42,749 bases of DNA from assembly GCA_013822275.1 (NCBI GenBank), contig PNKC01000024.1, positions 1-42,749 on the forward strand, written 5' to 3'. This stretch comes from Anaerolinea sp. (lineage in GTDB: Bacteria; Chloroflexota; Dehalococcoidia; Tepidiformales; Tepidiformaceae). Shown here piece after piece: positions 32,583 to 40,321 of this stretch. A model generated the notes under the pieces. The model did no database searches, had not been told where the DNA came from, and worked only from the letters and a program-made list of their open reading frames with translations. The first letter of the stretch is position 1, and every line of letters begins with the position of its first letter. Both the position numbers and the translations under genes were made by a program.

Positions 32583-33434
32583 TCACACGGCCCCCAGGAA
32601 CACCACCGCCAGCACAACCGTCGATCCCGCAAGCAGCCCAAACAGCCCGTCCCGCCCAAACAGCGCGGTCGCCCGCGGGGCGAGCAGCGCTGTGAACACC
32701 GCGTTCACCGCCGCCAGCGACCCAGCGCCCCGCGACTCAAACGTCAGCACAACCACGGCCACCGTCGAGGCAACCCCAAAGAGCGCTACAGCGATGCCAC
32801 GCGCCCTGAACTCGCCTACGCGCTGCGCCGCGCCCCGGACGCCCACGGTGCGATCCGCTGCGACATCCGGCGCCTGGTTCGCCAGGTGCAGCGCCAGCCC
32901 CAACATCGCTCCCAGCGGGAAGATCCACCAGAGCATCCCTCGCCATGCGCCCGCCGCCCAGAACACCCACACGGGGACGAGCGGCAGCGCTATCGCCAAC
33001 GGCAGCCAGCTCGAAGGGGTCCGCTTAAAGTACACGTCGTATGACAGCCCGCACGCCAGGCCCGCCAGCCCAACCAGCCAGGGCCCTGTCTCCAGCGTCG
33101 AGGTGACCAGCAGCCCGCCTCCCGCGCATCCCGCCGCCCCCAGCGTGGCCGTCCGCCGCGACACCACGCCTCGCGGGATGGCCTTCCACGGCTTTGCCGC
33201 AGCATCGGCCTCCACGTCGACCACGTCATTCGCTATCCCGATGGCGAACTGAAACAGCAGCATCCCGAGCCCAAGCTGCGCGTACAGTCCGGCCCCCGCA
33301 CGGGCGTCGGCAACCCGCACGAGTGCGACAGTGAGCCCGGCGACCAGAAACGACGGGAAGGGGTGCACCAACCGCACCGCCGAGACCCACGCAGGTGGCT
33401 TTCCCTTCGCCCGGCCAACCGTCCCCTTGCTCAC
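32583..33434 (-). CDS. UbiA-family prenyltransferase
   Basis: Integral-membrane aromatic prenyltransferase, 283 aa with about eight hydrophobic helices. The first Asp-rich motif is NDVVDVEAD (69-77), which binds prenyl diphosphate via Mg2+. The second is the variant SYDVYFKRTPSS with Asp133. Members make ubiquinone, menaquinone, heme O, archaeal-type lipids or bacteriochlorophyll precursors. The WKAIPRGVVS block resembles the 4-hydroxybenzoate octaprenyltransferase/geranylgeranylglyceryl-phosphate branch, but the product is undecided. The GTG at 33434 is preceded by TAGACT with a 7-nt spacer and no Shine-Dalgarno; upstream extension to 33473 is unlikely. Divergent from cinA. Confidence 0.88.
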   Translation of the reverse strand: MSKGTVGRAKGKPPAWVSAVRLVHPFPSFLVAGLTVALVRVADARAGAGLYAQLGLGMLLFQFAIGIANDVVDVEADAAAKPWKAIPRGVVSRRTATLGAAGCAGGGLLVTSTLETGPWLVGLAGLACGLSYDVYFKRTPSSWLPLAIALPLVPVWVFWAAGAWRGMLWWIFPLGAMLGLALHLANQAPDVAADRTVGVRGAAQRVGEFRARGIAVALFGVASTVAVVVLTFESRGAGSLAAVNAVFTALLAPRATALFGRDGLFGLLAGSTVVLAVVFLGAV

Positions 33435-33441
33435 GCGCGGC

Positions 33442-33447
33442 AGTCTA
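33442..33447 (-). promoter_or_regulatory. Putative leaderless -10 element for ubiA-like gene
   Basis: Minus strand TAGACT, 7-nt spacer, GTG at 33434. Confidence 0.4.
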
Positions 33448-33501
33448 CTCGTTTGCGTCCGCCCGGCGGTCACTGCGATTCCCAGCGGCCCCGCAGCGCC
33501 C

Positions 33502-33507
33502 TACACT
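33502..33507 (+). promoter_or_regulatory. Putative leaderless -10 element for cinA
   Basis: TACACT, 8-nt spacer, ATG at 33516. No Shine-Dalgarno in the interval. Confidence 0.4.
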
Positions 33508-33515
33508 CGCACCTA

Positions 33516-34754
33516 ATGAAAGCGGAAATCATCGCCATCGGCACCGAGATCCTGCTCGGCGAAATCATCGATACAAACAGCGCCCACATCGCCCAGCAAC
33601 TCCCCGAGCTTGGCATCGACCTCTTCTACAAGACGGTCGTCGGCGACAACCTGGGCCGCATCGTCGAAACATTCGAGCGTGCCTGGAGCCGCTCGGACCT
33701 CATAATCACCACCGGCGGCCTCGGCCCCACCGATGACGACATGACCCGCGAAGGCATCTCCGCCGTCCTGGGCGAAACGCCCACCGTCGACCCGGACCTC
33801 GAGCGCCGCCTCCGCGGATTCTTCGCTGGTCGCGGCTACCCGATGCCCGAATCGAACATCAAGCAGGCCTGGCTCATCCCCAGCAGCCGCGCCCTCCTCA
33901 ACCCGCGCGGCACCGCGCCCGGCTGGTGGGTGGAAAAGGATGGCCGCATCATCGTCTCAATGCCCGGCGTCCCGCCGGAAATGGAGCGCATGTGGACGAA
34001 CGAGGTTCGCCCCGAACTCGAACGGCGCTCGGACGGCCAGGTCCTTGTCACGCGCACTCTCAAGACTGTCGGCATCGGCGAGGGTACGGTCGACGAAATG
34101 GCCCGGCCCCTCTATGGGACGCCGGACATCGGCATCGGCACCTACGCACGCGCCGACGGCGTCCACCTCCGCATCGGCGCCAAAGGCGCCACCCGCGAAG
34201 ACGCCTGGCGCCGGATTCGTCCCGTCGAACAGGAGATGGAGCGAATCTTCGGCAGCGCCATCTGGGGTAAGGACGGCGACACCCTGGAGGGCTACATCGC
34301 GGACCAGATGCACGCCCGCGGCGCCACCCTCGCAACCATGGAATCCTGCACCGGCGGCCTTCTCTCCAGCATCCTCACGGATGTCCCCGGCGCCTCCGAG
34401 TACTACAAGGGCGGCCTCATCACCTACCAGACCCAGCACAAGATCGACGCCGGCGTCCCGGCCGAAGTCATCGAAGAATTCGGGGTCTACTCACCAGAAA
34501 CCGCAAAAGCCATGGCGCGCGCCGTCTGCAACCGCCTCGGCAGTGACTACGGCATCGGCATCACCGGCCTTGCGGGCGGTGAACCGCCATCTGATTCCCC
34601 ACCCGGGACGGTCCACATCGGCGTCGCCACACCGGAAGGCACCGAACGCTCGCTCACCATCACGATGAACAGCGGCCGCGCGGCCGTGAAACGCCGTGCC
34701 GTCACGACCGCCCTCCTCCTCCTTCGTCGAGCCCTCCTCGACGAAGCGCGGTAG
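33516..34754 (+). CDS. cinA: CinA family protein (ADP-ribose pyrophosphatase / NMN amidohydrolase)
   Basis: Two-domain protein of 412 aa. The N-terminal COG1058 (MoCF-like) domain begins AEIIAIGTEILLGEIIDTN and includes TTGGLGPTDDDMTRE; in characterised CinA it hydrolyses ADP-ribose. The C-terminal CinA domain shows ATMESCTGGLLSSILTD, with the catalytic Ser of NMN deamidase, plus YQTQHKI and GITGLAGG. Together they act in pyridine-nucleotide salvage and damage repair; the competence name is historical. Full length, no anomalies. Start chosen as the first Met of the conserved domain. Converges with the epoxide hydrolase gene. Confidence 0.94.
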   Translation: MKAEIIAIGTEILLGEIIDTNSAHIAQQLPELGIDLFYKTVVGDNLGRIVETFERAWSRSDLIITTGGLGPTDDDMTREGISAVLGETPTVDPDLERRLRGFFAGRGYPMPESNIKQAWLIPSSRALLNPRGTAPGWWVEKDGRIIVSMPGVPPEMERMWTNEVRPELERRSDGQVLVTRTLKTVGIGEGTVDEMARPLYGTPDIGIGTYARADGVHLRIGAKGATREDAWRRIRPVEQEMERIFGSAIWGKDGDTLEGYIADQMHARGATLATMESCTGGLLSSILTDVPGASEYYKGGLITYQTQHKIDAGVPAEVIEEFGVYSPETAKAMARAVCNRLGSDYGIGITGLAGGEPPSDSPPGTVHIGVATPEGTERSLTITMNSGRAAVKRRAVTTALLLLRRALLDEAR

Positions 34755-34770
34755 GGGCGGCACAGGAGTC

Positions 34771-34815
34771 GCGGCCCTCCGCGGCATGGCCGCTGGCGTC
34801 AGCAAACGGGACGCC
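34771..34815. terminator. Two tandem hairpins between convergent genes
   Basis: GCGGCC/GGCCGC with an 11-nt loop (34771-34793), followed after one base by GGCGTC/GACGCC with a 9-nt loop (34795-34815). They fill most of the 69-nt gap between cinA and the epoxide hydrolase gene. No T-tract, so factor-independent termination is doubtful; a bidirectional structural terminator is possible. Confidence 0.35.
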
Positions 34816-34823
34816 GGCCCAAC

Positions 34824-35792
34824 TCAGCGCACGGCGCTAACCTCGTTCAACCACGCAACCAGCAACCGGTTCACCTCATCCGGCCGCTCCTGCTGCGTCC
34901 AGTGTCCGCAACCCTCCAGCATGTGAAGGCCCCGCAAATCAGGCACGGACTCCCGCAGCCGCTCAATCGCCGCCGGGTTCCGCGCGGGGTCACGCGTGCC
35001 GGTGATGAACACCGCCGGTTGTGTCACTGTTGCGCCCGCCAGGCGTGCCGATCGCTTCCAGTTCCGCGTCACGTTCCGGTACCAGTTCAACCCACCCGTG
35101 AAGCCCGTCTTCTCGAACGCTTCCACATACACCGCGAGGTCGGCCTCTGACAGCCACGACGGCAGCGCCGCCGGCACTGTGATCGAATCGATGAACCGCC
35201 CGCCGACGGGAATGGGCTTGAACCGTTCCTCCTTCGGCGCGTCGCCGGAAATGGACCACATGAAGCCCAGCAGGCTGGCCCTCACGTCCGCTGCAAGTTC
35301 CGCGTCGGCCACGCCCGGCGTCTGGAAGTAATCGATGTAGTGGACGAAGTCCGGCCCGGCAGCGGCGCGCATCAACTCAAGCGGAGGACGGCTCGCCCGT
35401 AGGCTGTACGGCACGCTCAGCGAAGCCACCGCCCGCACCCGTCCGGGATGGACGAGTGCCGCATGCCACACGACCGGCGCGCCCCAGTCGTGCCCGATGA
35501 GCACCGCCTGCCGTTCATCCAGCGCATCCAGCAGCCCGGCAACGTCTCCCGCGAGCGAATCCAGGTCGTACGCCTCGACAGCCTCGGGACGGCTGCTGCC
35601 ACCGTACCCACGCTGATTCGGCAGGATGACCCGATAGCCCGCATCAACCAGCGCAGGCACCTGGTGACGCCACGAATACGCCAGTTCCGGAAACCCGTGG
35701 CAAAGTACAATGGCCGGGCCGCTCCCCGCGACAAACGTCTCGATCTCCGCGCCGTTCGTGGGGATGAGCAGCCGCTCCGCGCCGGTAATCAT
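34824..35792 (-). CDS. Alpha/beta hydrolase, epoxide hydrolase-like
   Basis: 322-aa alpha/beta hydrolase. Oxyanion HGFP motif in VLCHGFPELAYSWRHQVPAL, nucleophile elbow GHDWGAPVVWH (nucleophile Asp, not Ser), and the catalytic His in EGCGHWTQQERPDEVN. The cap domain carries Tyr-rich segments (VHYIDYFQTPG, LNWYRNV) that could supply the epoxide-protonating tyrosines. An Asp nucleophile with HGFPE/SW points to a soluble epoxide hydrolase; haloalkane or fluoroacetate dehalogenases share part of the pattern. The ATG overlaps the preceding CoA-transferase stop in ATGA, so it belongs to that operon as last gene. Confidence 0.9.
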   Translation of the reverse strand: MITGAERLLIPTNGAEIETFVAGSGPAIVLCHGFPELAYSWRHQVPALVDAGYRVILPNQRGYGGSSRPEAVEAYDLDSLAGDVAGLLDALDERQAVLIGHDWGAPVVWHAALVHPGRVRAVASLSVPYSLRASRPPLELMRAAAGPDFVHYIDYFQTPGVADAELAADVRASLLGFMWSISGDAPKEERFKPIPVGGRFIDSITVPAALPSWLSEADLAVYVEAFEKTGFTGGLNWYRNVTRNWKRSARLAGATVTQPAVFITGTRDPARNPAAIERLRESVPDLRGLHMLEGCGHWTQQERPDEVNRLLVAWLNEVSAVR

Positions 35793-37107
35793 GCGTTCGC
35801 CACCACACCGGGATCGTAGGTATCCGTGATGTGGCCCTCAGCCTTCAGCCGGGCATACTCTTCATCGCTCAAGCCGAGGAGTTCCCGGTACACGTACTCG
35901 TTATGTTGCCCGAACAGCGCCGGCTCCGTCCTCAAACGCACATCCGACTTCTCGAACCGGTACGGCGGCGACGCGAAGTCGGTCTCCGGGTAGTCGTCCG
36001 TGGCCGCAGTCTTGTCCACGCCCCGTTCGCGGCCAGATGAGGGTCTTCCACGGCGTCTTTCGCGCTCATCACCGGCCCCGCCGTCACCCCGGCCGCCTGC
36101 AACCCGTGGAAGAGGTCGTACAGGTCATGCCTGGAGGTCCACTCCTCGATCCGTTCCTCAATCTCGTCTTCGGCTGCCGCCCGTCCGGGAGCCGTTTCCA
36201 ACCCGTTTCGGGTAGCCCACGCCGGGCTCCCCATGAACCGAACCAACGCCTGCCATTCCTCGTCGCTGCGGCAGCTCAGCGCCAACCAGCGGTCGTCCCC
36301 CGCGCACTGGAACACTCCGTTCGGCACGAACCCCTCGATACTGCGGTTGCCGATTGAGCCCGAGTCGCGCCCGTTCCAGGCCGCATCCAGCGCCGCCTGC
36401 GGGAACATTTGCGCCGAACTCTCCGCCTGGGACAGTTCGATGACCTGGCCTTCGCCCGTGCGGCGGCGATGCCGCAGCGCCGTCATCACTGCAAACGCGC
36501 CGTGCATCCCGCCCCAGAAGTCGCCCGCGAAGATCTGGACGTTGCTCGAAGGCGCTGTGTCACGGTAGCCACGCAGCACGGTGGACCCCGCCACGCTGTC
36601 GATGTGGGCGCCGTAACCGCGCCCTTCGATGTACTCCCCGGTCCGGCCAAACGCGGGCATGTGGAGGATAACGATGTCTGGCCGTTCGGCGCGGATGGCC
36701 GCATCGCCCAGCCCGATCTTCTCCAACGTCCCGAGCGCCAGGTTCTCCGCCAGCACGTCGCTGATGCGGATGAGCGACTTCACGATTGCGAGCCCCTCGG
36801 GCCGGCGGCTGTCCACGGTGAACGACTTCTTGTTTCGGAGAACCTGGATGAACGCAGGGCAGTTGTTCCACGGTCTCGGACCCGGTTCGCCATTCGGGTG
36901 GCCCGCGATCCAGGGTGGGGCGAACGCCGCCATCATCCGGTTAATCCGCGGCGAAGCCGCCCGCGTCATCGGGTTCCAGATGAACGGGTTCTCCACCTTG
37001 ATGCACTCCGCGCCCATGTCCGCCAGGTACATCGTCGCGGTCTGCCCGGCCCAAACGGCCGTGAAGTCACAGATTCGTATCCCCGCCAGCGGCAAATACT
37101 CGTTCAT
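35789..37107 (-). pseudogene. CaiB/BaiF CoA-transferase interrupted by a frameshift
   Basis: Class III CoA-transferase. Residues 1 to about 360 read normally from the ATG at 37107 (LAGIRICDFTAVWAGQTATMYLADMGAE in part, DVLAENLALGTLEKIGLG, MPAFGRTGEY, GEGQVIELSQAESS, EDPHLAANG). After a G4 run (36021-36024, C4 on the plus strand) this frame becomes Arg/Thr-rich and stops at 35932. The proper C-terminus (TDDYPETDFASPPYRFEKSD, ending LLGLSDEEYARLKAEG) continues in another frame to 35789. Adding one G restores about 439 aa. The ATGA overlaps at both ends (upstream CoA-transferase, downstream epoxide hydrolase) fit the restored gene. So this is a recent 1-nt deletion or a sequencing error. Gly166 occupies the usual catalytic Asp position, by eye. 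Confidence 0.85.
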
Positions 37108-38306
37108 CCCGCTACCCCTTGCGACTTCATCCGGCTGATCTCCGCTGCCGGGTACCCGGCCTCCGCGAGGACACCATCGGTATGCTCACCCAGCATCGGC
37201 GCCGCCTGCCGGATTCGCCACGGCGTCTTCTCGAACACGTAGGGCCGCCCGAACATCGGCAGCGTCCCCAGGATCTTGTGGTGGACCTCCGTCCAAAGTC
37301 CGCGTTCGCGGAACACGGGGTCGTTCGCCAGGTCCATGGCGGTGAGCACCGGCGCGACCATCGCGTGCGCGCGCCGTGCTTCCGCCCAGACTTCGAGTTT
37401 CGTCCTTGTCAGCATCCACGGATAGACGATGGCGTCCGCCTCCTCCTTGGCCGCCGGGCTCATTGCGAAGGCGGGGTCCAGCCACTTCGGGCCCCGCAGG
37501 GCGTCGTCGTCGATCATCTCCACGAACCGGAGCCAATAGCTTCCCGACGTCGCGGTAACCTCAACGTAGCCGTCGGCGGTCGGGTAGATGCCGCCCGCCA
37601 CGCCTGCACTCGGACCCGCCGCCCGCTCCTGGAGCCGGCCGCTGAACCGATACGCCAGGATCGCCGCGCTTCGCCGGTCGATGCTGTTTATCTGGGTGTC
37701 GAATAGGGCGAGGTCAACGTGCTGACTTACGCCGTGGACCTCCTTCGCGTGGACGGCCCCCATCGCAGCCACCGCGCCCATCGCCCCGCATTGCAGCAGC
37801 GCCGCCGTCCCTCCGAGTTTCAGCGGTTCGCGGTCCAGCAGGCCGTGGCTGAACATCTCGCCGCCCATCGCGAACACTACGGTGTCGGAAAGCTTGTAGT
37901 CCCGGTAAGGCCCCGTATGCCCGAAGTTCGTCATGCTCAGCACCGAAACGTCCGCCCGTGCCCGGAGGGCCTCGTACGTCGTCCCCAGCCGCTCCTCCTG
38001 CGCCGGTGAGAAGCTCTGAACGACCATGTCCGCCAGGCGCGCGATCCGGTAGAGCGCCTCCCGGCCGGCCTCGTTCTTCAGGTCGAGGACGACTGACTCC
38101 TTGTTCGTGTTCAGAAACTGGTAGGTCGCGCTCCGCTCGGTACCCGGCTGATCGTGAAGGGCCGGCCCGAGGCTCCTTGCAGCGTCGCCACCCGGCTTCT
38201 CAACCTTGATCACCCGCGCGCCCATGTCGGCGAGCAGCTTCGTGGCGTAAGGGCCCGCGATCTGCGAGGTGAGGTCGAGTACCGTCAGGCCTTCGAGTGC
38301 GTCCAA
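37104..38306 (-). CDS. CaiB/BaiF class III CoA-transferase
   Basis: Transfers CoA between carboxylic acids; 400 aa. N-terminal LEGLTVLDLTSQIAGPYATKLLADMGARVIKVEKPGGD (split over 4-41) is the family start. NTNKESVVLDLKNEAG, MVVQSFSPAQEERLG and TNFGHTGPY follow. Asp141 in SDTVVFAMGG aligns with the catalytic Asp of formyl-CoA transferase. The C-terminal GRPYVFEKTPWRIRQAAPMLGEHTDGVL is a complete tail. The TTG at 38306 was chosen for GGAG 8 nt upstream and the family N-terminus; longer frames run into the MFS gene's antisense. It starts 56 nt after the MFS stop and overlaps the next CoA-transferase by 4 nt. Substrate unknown; carnitine, bile-acid, aromatic or dicarboxylic acids are all served by this family. 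Confidence 0.9.
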   Translation of the reverse strand: MDALEGLTVLDLTSQIAGPYATKLLADMGARVIKVEKPGGDAARSLGPALHDQPGTERSATYQFLNTNKESVVLDLKNEAGREALYRIARLADMVVQSFSPAQEERLGTTYEALRARADVSVLSMTNFGHTGPYRDYKLSDTVVFAMGGEMFSHGLLDREPLKLGGTAALLQCGAMGAVAAMGAVHAKEVHGVSQHVDLALFDTQINSIDRRSAAILAYRFSGRLQERAAGPSAGVAGGIYPTADGYVEVTATSGSYWLRFVEMIDDDALRGPKWLDPAFAMSPAAKEEADAIVYPWMLTRTKLEVWAEARRAHAMVAPVLTAMDLANDPVFRERGLWTEVHHKILGTLPMFGRPYVFEKTPWRIRQAAPMLGEHTDGVLAEAGYPAAEISRMKSQGVAG

Positions 38307-38362
38307 GCAGCCGGCTCCAATCAGGGTCTCCCCGGCGACTCTACGCGAGACTGTCCGAACGG

Positions 38363-39607
38363 TCAGGCTGGTTGCCGCTGCACCGCCGCCGTCCGCGCGG
38401 CCAACCACACCACCGGGAGGGATGCCCCGATAATCACAATCCCAACCAGACCAAAGGCCTGGCGCACGCCGATGGCTTCGACGAGCGGCCCCGCACCCGC
38501 GAATCCGGCCACCGCGGCGAACGATGCTGCCATCGCAACGAGGCTCATTACGCGCCCACGGAAGGCGTCCTCGGTCTCCTGTTGCAGGTAGCTTGCGAGG
38601 CCAACCTGCATCCCAACCACCCCAGCACCCATCAACGCCATAGCCAGCGAGGCCACGGCCATCCCGGGCGCCGCGCCCAGGAGCGCGGCGGAAAACCCGG
38701 TCACGAGGAGCGACCCGGCTCCGGCCGCCAGCAGCCGGAGCCGCTGACCGAGGGCAAGAAAACACGCCGCCAGCGCCAGCGCCCCGGCCCCTTCAACGGC
38801 CAACAAGATCCCGTAGCGGTTGTCTGGCAGGTGCAGCTCTTCCGAAACCAGCGTGATTGTCCCGGCGTTCACCACCGGGCCAGCGAGGCTTACGATGCCA
38901 ATCGCGGCGATTACAACCCGGAGGTTCATCCGCCGCCGCGTGTAGGTGATCCCATCGGCAGCGGCGCGAAACGGCGAGTGTGCCACCCCATCGCGGCCCG
39001 GCGCCGGCCCGATGGAGTTGATGAGCACGATCAGGCCGCCGGAGACGAGGAACGTCGCAGCGTCCGCCGCGAGCACCAGTTTGACGCCGCCAACCGTGAT
39101 CAGACCGCTGGCCGCCGCCGGGCCAACGATCTGAGCGAGTCGCGTAGCCAGCCGGATGGCGCTGTTCGCCCGCGCAAGCCCCTCGTCACCCGCCAATCGG
39201 GGGAGCAGCGCCTCCCCCGCGGGGCGGTGAAACGTGCTGACGACCGCGACCGCGATCACGGCCGCATACACCGCCGGCAACGTGTAGCCCATCGCAACGG
39301 CCATCAGACACAGCAGCAGCGCCGCCGCGTTCACGAGGTCCGCGATCATCATGATCCGCCGCCGGTCGTAGCGGTCCGCGACAACCCCGGCGAACGGTCC
39401 GAGGAGCACGACCGGGATTGCCGCAAGGCCGAGGAGCAGGCTCACGGCGGTGGTTGAGCCGGTCTCGCGGAAGACAACGATCGCCCCCGCCGTCAGCAGG
39501 ACCCAGTCGCCCGCGACAGAAATGCCCGCGCTGCCGATGAGATAGCGAAGCCCGCTCGCAGCGGCGGTCCCGCTCGCCGGTGTCATGCCCGGCGCCGCAC
39601 TCGCCAT
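38363..39607 (-). CDS. Major facilitator superfamily transporter
   Basis: 414-aa MFS protein with about 12 hydrophobic segments. The N-terminus shows YLIGSAGISVAGDWVLLTAGAIVVF, and the loop 2-3 motif is GPFAGVVADRYDRRRIMM. Related to the MFS_3/macrolide-efflux branch like the one at 5634-6902, but divergent from it. The ATG at 39607 has GAGGAGG 5 nt upstream, and TAAGCT further up may be the -10. As first gene of the CaiB-CaiB-epoxide hydrolase run it could export or import that pathway's compound. Divergent from the hemerythrin-like gene. Confidence 0.9.
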   Translation of the reverse strand: MASAAPGMTPASGTAAASGLRYLIGSAGISVAGDWVLLTAGAIVVFRETGSTTAVSLLLGLAAIPVVLLGPFAGVVADRYDRRRIMMIADLVNAAALLLCLMAVAMGYTLPAVYAAVIAVAVVSTFHRPAGEALLPRLAGDEGLARANSAIRLATRLAQIVGPAAASGLITVGGVKLVLAADAATFLVSGGLIVLINSIGPAPGRDGVAHSPFRAAADGITYTRRRMNLRVVIAAIGIVSLAGPVVNAGTITLVSEELHLPDNRYGILLAVEGAGALALAACFLALGQRLRLLAAGAGSLLVTGFSAALLGAAPGMAVASLAMALMGAGVVGMQVGLASYLQQETEDAFRGRVMSLVAMAASFAAVAGFAGAGPLVEAIGVRQAFGLVGIVIIGASLPVVWLAARTAAVQRQPA

Positions 39608-39748
39608 GGAACCTCCTCACCTGATATCTGGAGCTTACGCTTCCACAGCGGGCAATTGTGCGTCCTGCCCGTCTTGGCTTCAATGCTGTCCGGCGCGGTC
39701 TCGGGTAGGCTTAGCGTGGCGCTCCATGCCGTCATCGGAGGGTACCCT
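39608..39748. promoter_or_regulatory. Divergent intergenic region, MFS / hemerythrin-like genes
   Basis: The 141-bp gap contains a hairpin CGGGCA/TGCCCG with an 11-nt loop (39649-39671), TAAGCT on the minus strand about 30 nt before the MFS ATG, and TAGGCT on the plus strand (39706-39711) as a possible -10 for the hemerythrin-like gene. The central dyad could be a shared operator. All weak signals. Confidence 0.25.
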
Positions 39749-40267
39749 TTGTCCGACCGCGTTGTTGGCCCGCTCCGCCACTCCCGCCAACCCCTGACAG
39801 ACGGGTTGAGGGCACTCCAACTTGCCGCAACCGCGGTCGACTCGGCCGCCCCGCCGGCCGCCCTTGCCGCACTGGATGCCGCCGCCGCATACCTCAACGC
39901 GACCTTCCTCCCCGCCGCCGCCGCCGAGGAGTTCACGCTGTACATCGCCGTTGACGGTCTCTACGGGGCAATCGATGCAACTGGCGTCATGAGGGTGCAG
40001 CACGCGACCATTCGCGCGATGGCGGGCGACCTCGACAAGGTCGTAACCGCCGCCCGCGCCGACACCGGCCCGGCAGCCTACAGGGAGTATCTCCTCCCTC
40101 TGCTGCACGGCCTTTACGCCCTCATCCGCGCCCACCTGGAAGCGGAAGACGATGTCTACCTCGCCCTCCTCGACGACCACGTCAGCGAGTCACAGGTGGG
40201 TGTCATCGTCGATAACATCGAACGCATCGTCAGCGCCCGTCGCGAAGCATCCACCGCCAGGCCCTGA
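39749..40267 (+). CDS. Hemerythrin-like (HHE) domain protein
   Basis: 172-aa four-helix protein. The histidine/acid pattern of HHE proteins is seen in PLRHSRQPLTDGL (helix 1), MRVQHATIRAMAGDL (helix 3 region), and LLHGLYALIRAHLEAEDDVYLALLDDH, with H-x3-E in HLEAE. These could form a diiron site for oxygen, nitric oxide or iron sensing. The TTG at 39749 has GGAGG 6 nt upstream and gives the right N-terminus; a GTG at 39716 would add 11 residues with no ribosome-binding site. It lies upstream of the two-domain CaiB gene but separated by that gene's own -10 candidate. Confidence 0.8.
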   Translation: MSDRVVGPLRHSRQPLTDGLRALQLAATAVDSAAPPAALAALDAAAAYLNATFLPAAAAEEFTLYIAVDGLYGAIDATGVMRVQHATIRAMAGDLDKVVTAARADTGPAAYREYLLPLLHGLYALIRAHLEAEDDVYLALLDDHVSESQVGVIVDNIERIVSARREASTARP

Positions 40268-40287
40268 ACGCAACCCCGTTTTGGCGG

Positions 40288-40293
40288 TAGAAT
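40288..40293 (+). promoter_or_regulatory. Putative -10 element before the two-domain CaiB gene
   Basis: TAGAAT within GGTAGAATCGGCCC, 28 nt before the ATG, which has AGGGGAG as Shine-Dalgarno. The 11-mer TAGAATCGGCC also precedes the thiolase-like gene (19415). Confidence 0.4.
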
Positions 40294-40321
40294 CGGCCCG
40301 CCACCACGGCAGGGGAGTCAC

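Noticed and set aside
36010..36030. Programmed -1 frameshift in the CaiB gene
   Set aside because: The site (AAC GGG GCG) lacks a slippery X XXY YYZ heptamer and no obvious downstream stimulatory structure was seen. A one-base loss in the G4 run is simpler.
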